7,259 nucleotides of DNA, from contig PQAK01000152.1 in the NCBI GenBank assembly GCA_003105225.1, positions 1-7,259 of the forward strand. Direction: 5' to 3'. Under the pieces are notes generated by a model. It saw only the letters and a list, made by a program, of their open reading frames with translations. It did not search any database and was not told the DNA's origin. The stretch's first letter is position 1, and each line of letters opens with the position of its first letter. Made by a program: the position numbers and the translations under genes. Origin of the DNA: Deltaproteobacteria bacterium (lineage in GTDB: Bacteria > Desulfobacterota > Deferrimicrobia > Deferrimicrobiales > Deferrimicrobiaceae). Of this stretch, positions 1 to 7,259 are shown one piece after another.

Positions 1-1675
<1,675 letters not shown>

Positions 1676-1683
<8 letters not shown>

Positions 1684-3106
1684 GCAGACCGGGTTCCTGG
1701 AGTTCCCCCGGGAGAATCCGCCCCACCGGGCCGTGGCGGAGCGGGTCAAGGACTTCGAGGAGATCGAGGGGATGCTCGGCCGATCGGCCCTGGAGATCCA
1801 GGCATCCCGGTGCATGGACTGCGGCATCCCGTTCTGCCACGCCCTGGGGTGCCCCGTGAAGAACCGGATCCCCGACTGGAACGACACGGTCTACCGGAAG
1901 CAGTGGCGGAAGGCGCTCGACCTGCTTCACTCCACCTGCAACCTGCCGGAGATCACGGGCCGGATCTGCCCCGCCCCGTGCGAACCGGCCTGCACCCTGG
2001 CGGTCAACATGCCCGCCGTGACGATCAAGCACATCGAGCTCCAGATCGTCGAGCGGGGGTGGAGCGAGGGGTGGATCGTCCCCGAGCCGGCCCCGTTCAA
2101 GACGGGCAAGAGGGTCGCCGTCGTCGGGTCCGGGCCCTCCGGCCTCGCCGCGGCCCAGCAGCTCGCACGGATGGGGCACGACGTCGTCGTTTTCGAGAAG
2201 GCCCAGAAAGCGGGAGGGCTGCTCCGCTACGGCATCCCGGATTACAAGCTCGAAAAGTGGGTCATCGACCGCCGGCTCGAGCAGATGCGGGCCGAAGGGG
2301 TCGTCTTCGAAACGGGGGTCAACGCGGGCACGGACATCTCCGTGCGGTACCTGCGCAGGACGTTCGACGCCCTGCTTCTTGCGACGGGCGCCACGGTCCC
2401 CAGGGACCTGCCCGTTCCGGGCAGGGAGCTGCGGGGCGTCCATTTCGCGATGGAGTTCCTGACCCAGCAGAACCAGCGCAACGGCGAAGAACCCATCGCG
2501 GGGGAGGCGATCACCGCCGCGGGGAAGCACGTCGTCGTCATCGGAGGCGGGGACACCGGTTCGGACTGCATCGGCACGAGCCGACGCCAGGGAGCGAAAT
2601 CCATCCACCAGGTCGAGATCCTGCCCAAGCCCCCGGAGGACCGGGTCCCGACGAACCCCTGGCCCACCTGGCCCAACGTGCTGCGAACCTCCTCCGCGCA
2701 GGAGGAGGGGTGCGAGCGGTCATGGAGCGTTTCGACCCAGGAGTTCGTCGGGGAGGGCGGCAAGGTCCGGAAACTCCGCTGCGCCCGCCTGGAATGGTCG
2801 GAGGCCGACGCGGCGGGCCGAAGGGCCTTCAAGGAGGTCCCGGGATCCGGGTTCGAGCTTCAGGCCGACCTGGTGCTGCTCGCCATGGGGTTCGTCCACC
2901 TCGAGCACGGGCCGCTGGTCCGGGATCTTTCCCTGGAGCGGGACGCGCGGGGGAACCTGCGGGTCGACGCGGGCCGGATGACCTCCACGCCCGGGATCTT
3001 CGCGGCCGGCGACGCCATGATGGGGGCCTCGCTCGTCGTCCGCGCCATCGACGACGGGCGCCAGGCCGCGGAAGGGATCGGGCGCTACCTGTCGGGAAAA
3101 CTGTAG
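1676..3106 (+). CDS. gltD: Glutamate synthase small (beta) subunit
   Basis: NAD(P)H-oxidising small subunit of glutamate synthase, complete at 476 residues, the usual size for the family. It passes electrons from NAD(P)H through FAD and [4Fe-4S] clusters to the FMN of GltB. The N-terminal Fe-S domain shows Cys46, Cys49, Cys54 and Cys59 (RCMDCGIPFCHALGCP), then Cys98, Cys102 and Cys106 in GRICPAPCEPAC. The first dinucleotide motif, GSGPSG at 151-156, binds FAD. The second, GGGDTG at 290-295, is the NAD(P)H site. The C-terminal AAGDAMMGASLVVRAIDDGR starting at residue 443 closes the FAD site. A Cys (Cys88) stands in the STCNLPE segment where relatives usually have Asn; the effect is unknown. 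The start is GTG, chosen for its strong ribosome binding site and N-terminal homology. The gene overlaps the gltB end by 8 bases and converges on the PAS gene 30 bases past its stop. Confidence 0.96.
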
Positions 3107-3130
3107 GATTGCGCCGGTAGCGGGGGGGCG

Positions 3131-3150
3131 CCGCCTTCAGCAGGCGGTTT
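3131..3150 (+). terminator. Possible weak terminator of gltBD
   Basis: CCGCC (3131-3135) and GGCGG (3143-3147) can form a 5-bp GC stem, plus a G-U pair, around the loop TTCAGCA, followed by only three T residues. It lies 24 bases after the gltD stop. The right arm and tail fall inside the last codons of the converging PAS gene, and the loop holds that gene's stop codon. The short T tract makes efficient intrinsic termination doubtful. In the minus direction the hairpin is followed by C-rich sequence, so it would not terminate the PAS gene. Confidence 0.35.
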
Positions 3151-3757
3151 CCACCATGATCCCCTGGATCCTGCCCGGACGCCCTTCCGGGCCAAGCTCC
3201 ACGCGCACCGCATCGCGGACATGGACGATACTGCCGTCCGCCGTCACCGCGCGATATTCGAGCTTGTGATCCCGGCACTCGCTGATCGCCGCCATCCGCT
3301 GTTCCACCGTCCGGACGCGGTCTTCGGGGTGGATCAGGCCTTCCCAGAACCCCGGCTCGGACAGCCACCTCCTCGCGGGATATCCCAGGAGGGATTGGGC
3401 GCGCTCGCTCACGAACGAAAACCTCCCGGTCGACGCATCGGCCTCGTACACGATGGCGTCCAGGTTGTGCATGAGTTCCTGCAGGCGCCGCGCCGATGAT
3501 TCCGCCTTCTCCCGCGCCACTTCTTCACGTTCCAGGGCGGCCGCCGCAAGTCCCCCTCCCACCGGGGACGCACGTACCGCCCCATTGACTACCCACAGAT
3601 GGATGAACGGCGCGCTCAGGATCAGAAGCAAACCGGTGTCGAGAAGGGGGTAGATCCCCTCCCTCGAGATGCCGAGATGGGCAAGCAGGAACATGGTGGT
3701 GATTTCGGCTGCCAGGATGACGAGGATAATGCGCAGGAAAATTCGCCATGGCTTCAT
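3137..3757 (-). CDS. Membrane-anchored PAS domain protein without visible output domain
   Basis: Predicted 206-residue sensor-like protein of unknown signal. Two hydrophobic segments (about 5-27 and 35-59) form a membrane hairpin. A charged, probably helical linker follows (about 73-96, rich in Glu, Arg and Ala), and then a single PAS domain of the PAS_3 type (about 97-204). Typical PAS_3 features are seen: FSFVSERAQSLLGYP, the FWEGLIHPEDR segment, and the EYRAVTADGSIVHVRD strands. Such domains usually feed a histidine kinase, GGDEF or chemotaxis module, but here the chain stops at IMVETAC, where the PAC-like end would normally continue into a linker and output domain. The ATG at 3757 is the earliest start allowed by an in-frame TGA 21 bases upstream; its ribosome binding site is weak. 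It lies downstream of dtd on the same strand after a 152-base gap. It may work by pairing with another sensor, or be a remnant of a longer one. The CDS call is firm; the function is open. Confidence 0.8.
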   Translation of the reverse strand: MKPWRIFLRIILVILAAEITTMFLLAHLGISREGIYPLLDTGLLLILSAPFIHLWVVNGAVRASPVGGGLAAAALEREEVAREKAESSARRLQELMHNLDAIVYEADASTGRFSFVSERAQSLLGYPARRWLSEPGFWEGLIHPEDRVRTVEQRMAAISECRDHKLEYRAVTADGSIVHVRDAVRVELGPEGRPGRIQGIMVETAC

Positions 3758-3909
3758 TCGGACACCCGCAGGCCGTCATCTACAAACCCGACATCGACGG
3801 CAAGACGTCATGATTCGTTGTAGGTAGATGCGTTTGGCTCCGCGGGGTTTCCTGTTATCGAGCCCTGTTGCAAATTTCGTTTGGCAGCGCGGGATGCGCC
3901 CGGCCCCTG
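3758..3909. other. Intergenic gap between dtd and the PAS gene
   Basis: A 152-base spacer with no open frame I can support. Reading the minus strand, neither a convincing intrinsic terminator after dtd (only a short GCGC-based hairpin with no T run) nor a good promoter for the PAS gene stands out. Cotranscription of dtd and the PAS gene is possible but not shown. Confidence 0.5.
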
Positions 3910-4350
3910 CTATTTCTCGAGCAGGATCGTCACGGGACCGTCGTTGACGAGCGCGACTTCCATTTCAGCGCCGAACGACCCTGTGGCCACGGGAACGTTC
4001 GCCGTCTCCCGAAAACGCCGGACCATTTCGTCGTAAAGTGGCTCCGCCACTGCAGGTGCCGCCGCTTCGGTGAAGCTGGGGCGGTTTCCCTTTGCGGCAT
4101 CCCCATACAGGGTAAACTGGGAGATCACGAGGATCTCTCCCCCGACTTCCGCGACCGAACGGTTCATCTTTCCCGCCTCGTCCCCGAAGATCCGAAGACG
4201 GACGACCTTCTCGCACATCCAGCGGACCTGCTCCTTCCCGTCGGAAGGGGCGAATCCCGCAAGGACCAGCAGCCCCCGCCCGATCCTCCCGATCACCTTT
4301 CCATCTACGGCGACGGAGGCGCTTTTCACTCTCTGGATCACGGCGCGCAT
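3910..4350 (-). CDS. dtd: D-aminoacyl-tRNA deacylase
   Basis: Complete 146-residue DTD enzyme, within one or two residues of the usual length. It hydrolyses the ester bond of D-amino acids (and glycine mischarged on tRNA-Ala) from tRNA, keeping D-residues out of translation. It acts as a cytoplasmic homodimer. Both family signatures are present: SQFTL at residues 77-81 and NDGPVT at 136-141, the latter holding the Gly-cisPro pair that rejects L-aminoacyl substrates. The N-terminus MRAVIQRVKSASVAVDG is typical. The ATG at 4350 follows GGGAGA (minus strand, 4359-4364) at 8 bases spacing. It is divergent from the formate dehydrogenase gene and is the first gene of its transcript. Confidence 0.97.
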   Translation of the reverse strand: MRAVIQRVKSASVAVDGKVIGRIGRGLLVLAGFAPSDGKEQVRWMCEKVVRLRIFGDEAGKMNRSVAEVGGEILVISQFTLYGDAAKGNRPSFTEAAAPAVAEPLYDEMVRRFRETANVPVATGSFGAEMEVALVNDGPVTILLEK

Positions 4351-4393
4351 CGGGCGGGTCTCCCATATGATTTGTTGTTTTTTTTAAAACGTT

Positions 4394-4423
4394 ATTATAC
4401 GATTTCTTCACCCCCCCTGTGAT
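4394..4423 (-). promoter_or_regulatory. Sigma-70-like promoter of dtd
   Basis: On the minus strand a perfect TATAAT (4394-4399) has a 4/6 match, ATCACA (4418-4423), upstream at 18-bp spacing. Transcription would start near 4387 and give a leader of about 37 bases before the dtd ATG. The boxes lie at the edge of an AT-rich island (about 4370-4408) that stands out in a very GC-rich window. On the plus strand the same island holds TATTAT (4393-4398) with only a poor TTGTTG 15 bases upstream, so it might also drive the formate dehydrogenase gene, but that is weak. Confidence 0.55.
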
Positions 4424-4450
4424 TCCGCACCTCGACCGACCCCGTACAGG

Positions 4451-4478
4451 CAGGGATGTTCACGAATACTCATTCCTG
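4451..4478 (+). promoter_or_regulatory. Imperfect inverted repeat in the formate dehydrogenase leader
   Basis: CAGGGATG (4451-4458) can pair with CATTCCTG (4471-4478), giving an 8-bp stem with one G-U and a 12-base loop, 6 bases before the ribosome binding site. It could be an RNA hairpin affecting translation or a DNA operator. A stem of this size in a leader of this length can also arise by chance. Confidence 0.3.
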
Positions 4479-4484
4479 ATCGCA

Positions 4485-4493
4485 AAAGGAGGT
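4485..4493 (+). promoter_or_regulatory. Ribosome binding site of the formate dehydrogenase gene
   Basis: AAAGGAGGT, a near-perfect Shine-Dalgarno sequence, ends 7 bases before the ATG at 4501. It decides against the GTG at 4492, which lies inside this site. Confidence 0.85.
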
Positions 4494-4500
4494 GCGCCGC

Positions 4501-7259
4501 ATGGGAATTTCCCGACGTGAGTTCTTCAGACTTTCCGGGGCCGGGCTGGCGGCAAGCGCATTCGGCCTGTCCCTGGCGCCGGTCGAGGCGAAAGCCCGGG
4601 AGATGCAGATCCGGTACGCCAAGGAGTCGACCACGATCTGCCCCTACTGCTCGGTCGGGTGCGGGATGATCGTCCACACCCTCGGCGGGAACCTCATCAA
4701 CGTGGAGGGCGACCCCGACCACCCGATCAACGAGGGGGCCCTCTGCCCGAAGGGCTCCTCGGTCATCCAGCTGCGGGACAATGCCGCACGGGTGACCCGG
4801 CCGCTCTACCGGGGTCCGGGAGAGAAGGCATGGAAGGAGGTCTCCTGGGACTGGGCGCTCGACGAAATCGCGAAAAAGACGAAGAAGACCCGGGACGCCA
4901 CCTTCCTCGCCAAGAGCAGGATCAAGGTCAAGGAGAAGGTCGGGGACAAGGAGGTCGAGAAGGAGGTCGAGGCGGTCGTCAACCGGACGATGGGGATCGC
5001 CCACGTCGGAAGCGCCGCCCTGGACAACGAGGAGTGCTACCTCCTCCAGAAGATGATGAGGGGGTTGGGCCTGGTCGCCATCGAGCACCAGGCGCGAATA
5101 TGACACAGCGCCACTGTAGCGGCTCTGGCAGAGTCGTTCGGACGCGGCGCGATGACGAATCACTGGATCGACGTGAAGAACGCGGACGTGGTCCTCATCA
5201 TGGGGGCCAACCCGGCGGAGAACCACCCGGTCGCCTTCCGGTGGATCCTGCGGGCGAAGGATAACGGCGGCAAGATCATCTGCGTCGACCCGCGCTTCAC
5301 CCGGAGCGCGGCGAAGGCGGACATCTACGCTCCCCTGCGCCCGGGGACCGACATCGCATTCCTGGGCGGCATGATCCGGTACATCCTCCAGAACAAGCTC
5401 TACTTCGAACCGGCGGTAAAAAAATATACCAATGCGAGCTACCTGGTGAACCCGGACTTCAAGGGGCCGGGGGAGCTGGACGGCCTTTTCTCCGGGTATG
5501 ACCCCAAGAAACGCGCCTACGACCCCAAAGCCTGGGCGTTCCAGAAAGACAAGGACGACAAGGTCGTAAAGGACGAGACCCTTGCGCACCCCCGCTGTGT
5601 ATTCCAGCTGATGAAGAAGCATTATTCCCGGTACACGCCGGAGATGGTCTCCCGCATCACGGGGACCCCGCAGGATGTGCTCCTGAAGGTCTACGAAACC
5701 TACGCCTCGACGGGCAAGCCGGACAGGGCCGGCACCTCCCTGTACGCGATGGGATGGACCCAGCACACCGTGGGGACGCAGAACATCCGCGCCATGACGA
5801 TCATCCAGCTTCTCCTGGGGAACATGGGAGTGGCCGGCGGCGGCGTGAACGCGCTGCGCGGCGAGTCCAACGTCCAGGGGTCGACCGACCACGGCCTCCT
5901 CTTCCACATCCTGCCCGGATATATGCCGGTCCCCTCGGCGGACCTGAAAAGCCTCGACGCCTACATCGAGAAATACACCCCGAAGACCAAGGACCCCGCG
6001 AGCGCCAACTGGTGGGGGAACCGCAACAAGTACATCGTCTCCTACATGAAGGCGATCTACGGGGCCAAGGCCACCAAAGAGAACGACTTCGGGTACCATT
6101 GGCTCCCCAAGACCGATCCCGGCATGAACGCCTCGTGGCTCATGCTCTTCGACAACATGGCGCGCGGCAAATACAAGGGGTTCTTCGCCTGGGGGCAGAA
6201 CCCCGCCTGCTCCGGCACCAACGCGGGCAAGGTCCGCAAGGCGCTCTCCACGCTGGACTGGATGGTGGCGGTCAACCTGTTCGACAACGAGACGGCGTCG
6301 TTCTGGAAAGGGCCCGGAATGGACCCGGCGAAGGTGAAAACCGAGGTCTTCTTCCTGCCGGCCGCGGCCTCGTTCGAGAAGGAGGGGAGCATCACCAACT
6401 CGGGCCGCTGGGCGCAGTGGCGCACGGCGGCGATCAAGCCGCTGGGCCAGTCCCGGTCCGATTCCGAGATCATGAACGACCTGTTCTACCGGATCAAGGG
6501 ATTGTATGCCAGGGATGGGGGGGCCTTCCCCGATCCGCTGATGAACCTCGCCTGGGGCTACGGCTTCAAGCGGGCCGACGGCACGGTCAAGACCGTCGAT
6601 ATCCAGGCGGTGGCAAAGGAGATCAACGGCTATTTCCTCGCGAACGTGGAGAACAAGCCCAAGCCCGGGCAACCTCCGCCGAAGGACAAGCTTCTCGGGA
6701 AGAAGGGGGAGCTGGTCGGCGGGTTCGCGATGCTCCAGGCCGACGGCACGACCTCCTGCGGCAACTGGATCTATTGCCAGAGCTACAACGAGAAGGGGAA
6801 CCTGATGGCCCGGCGCGGGAAGAAGGACCCCACGGGCCTGGGGCTCTTCCCCGAGTGGGCCTGGGCCTGGCCGGTGAACCGGCGCATCATCTACAACCGC
6901 GCGTCGGTGGACCTGGACGGCAAACCGTTCAACGGGAAGAAGGCGGTGATCTACTGGAACCCCGCGGCGGTCCTGCCGGACGGCAAGCTCGGCAAATGGG
7001 AAGGCGACGTGCCGGACGGGCCGTGGCCGCCGATGGGCAACGAGAAGGAAGGGAAGAAACCGTACATCATGCGCGCGGACGGCGTCGCCGCCTTCTTCGG
7101 GCCGGGACTCAAGGAAGGCCCCTTCCCGGAGCACTACGAGCCGTTCGACACCCCGCTGGCGCGGAACCCGTTCGGCAAGGTGCTGAACGACCCCGCCGCC
7201 CGCGTCTACGACTGGAAGGCGTTCGGAAAGCCCGACGAGTTCCCCTTCGTCGCCACCAC
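4501..7259 (+). CDS. fdnG: Formate dehydrogenase-N type alpha subunit, selenoprotein, 3'-truncated by window
   Basis: Catalytic molybdenum/tungsten bis-MGD subunit that oxidises formate to CO2. About 919 codons are visible against roughly 1,015 residues in E. coli FdnG, so the C-terminus lies off the right edge. The N-terminus has a twin-arginine signal (SRREFF at 4-9, then a mild hydrophobic stretch to about 32), placing the enzyme on the outer face of the membrane. Cys47, Cys50, Cys54 and Cys82 (CX2CX3CX27C) bind a [4Fe-4S] cluster. Residue 201 is encoded by TGA (5101-5103) and read as selenocysteine in HQARI-Sec-HSATV, matching the Sec-His active site of FdnG. The same frame then stays open to the window end with continuous family sequence: GRGAMTNHW, NPAENHP, GESNVQGSTD, WGQNPACSG, EGSITNSGRW. 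Compared with E. coli FdnG there is a short Lys/Glu/Val-rich insertion at about 140-159. Beta and gamma subunits would be expected downstream. It could equally be named fdoG or fdhA; the family is sure, the exact paralogue is not. Confidence 0.96.
5101..5103 (+). other. Selenocysteine codon TGA (Sec201)
   Basis: In-frame TGA at the active-site position of the FdnG family, preceded by HQARI and followed by His. Family-like protein sequence continues in the same frame for 718 codons after it. This is recoding, not a stop, and implies selABCD functions elsewhere in the genome. Confidence 0.95.
5114..5141 (+). promoter_or_regulatory. Bacterial SECIS-like hairpin
   Basis: Just after the TGA the RNA can fold 5118-5126 against 5130-5138 (nine pairs, two of them G-U; core CGGCTCT / AGAGTCG) around the loop GGC (5127-5129). 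With U5117 bulged, 5114-5116 pair with 5139-5141. U5117 is base 17 counting from the U of UGA, the same place as the bulged U17 in the E. coli fdhF element. The loop lies about 24 bases past the UGA, within the known bacterial range, though the upper stem is longer than in E. coli. Expected role: binding SelB to deliver Sec-tRNA. The fold was worked out by eye. Confidence 0.65.

Noticed and set aside
1810..3120. A 436-codon plus-strand frame inside gltD
   Set aside because: Low-complexity Arg/Gly/Pro-rich product in the wrong frame; the gltD frame holds all the expected motifs.
3870..3909. An intrinsic terminator after dtd
   Set aside because: Only a short GCGC-based hairpin is possible, and no T run follows it on the minus strand.
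3868..4422. A 184-codon plus-strand frame over dtd
   Set aside because: Antisense shadow of dtd, whose own frame shows both DTD signatures and a good ribosome binding site.
4411..4484. A sigma-54 promoter for fdnG
   Set aside because: I looked for GG-N10-GC spacing with the usual flanking bases and found no acceptable match.
4492..5103. A stand-alone 203-codon gene ending at the TGA
   Set aside because: The TGA is the selenocysteine codon of fdnG, and the GTG start lies inside the ribosome binding site; the real start is ATG 4501.
4408..7134. A 908-codon open frame on the minus strand antisense to fdnG
   Set aside because: It is the mirror of a GC-rich, strongly biased coding gene. Its product is rich in Val, Arg, Leu, Pro and Asp with no recognisable domain, and the plus strand holds conserved FdnG sequence throughout.

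Overview
This is a GC-rich bacterial window. It holds five protein-coding genes, two of them cut by the window edges, in three transcriptional blocks. The gene set is a bacterial two-subunit glutamate synthase, a D-aminoacyl-tRNA deacylase and a Tat-exported selenocysteine-containing formate dehydrogenase alpha subunit. With the GC-rich codon use, this suggests an anaerobic or facultative respirer of the broad deltaproteobacterial (Desulfobacterota-like) type. That placement is an inference from gene style and I cannot fix the taxon. The organism must be able to make and insert selenocysteine.

Block 1 (1-3106, plus strand) is the end of gltB and the complete gltD, overlapping by 8 bases. The two subunits form the GOGAT enzyme, which makes glutamate from glutamine and 2-oxoglutarate. 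The visible GltB part carries the FMN domain, the Cys residues for a [3Fe-4S] cluster and the GXGXG domain. GltD carries N-terminal Fe-S cysteines and the FAD and NAD(P)H sites. A short GC hairpin lies just past gltD.

Block 2 (4350 down to 3137, minus strand) holds dtd and then, after a 152-base gap, a small membrane-anchored PAS protein with no visible output domain. The PAS gene converges on gltD. A good sigma-70-like promoter with a perfect TATAAT box sits in an AT-rich island upstream of dtd.

Block 3 (4501 to the right edge, plus strand) diverges from dtd. It encodes the formate dehydrogenase-N type alpha subunit, read through an in-frame TGA at 5101-5103 as selenocysteine 201. A hairpin placed like a bacterial SECIS element follows the TGA at once. 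A naive gene call would cut this gene to 200 codons and lose the remaining 2.2 kb. Subunits beta and gamma would be expected past the right edge.

I see no mobile element, CRISPR array, tRNA or rRNA. Nothing here looks like a wholly new system. The most notable points are the recoded TGA with its hairpin, the output-less PAS protein and the structured leader before the formate dehydrogenase gene.
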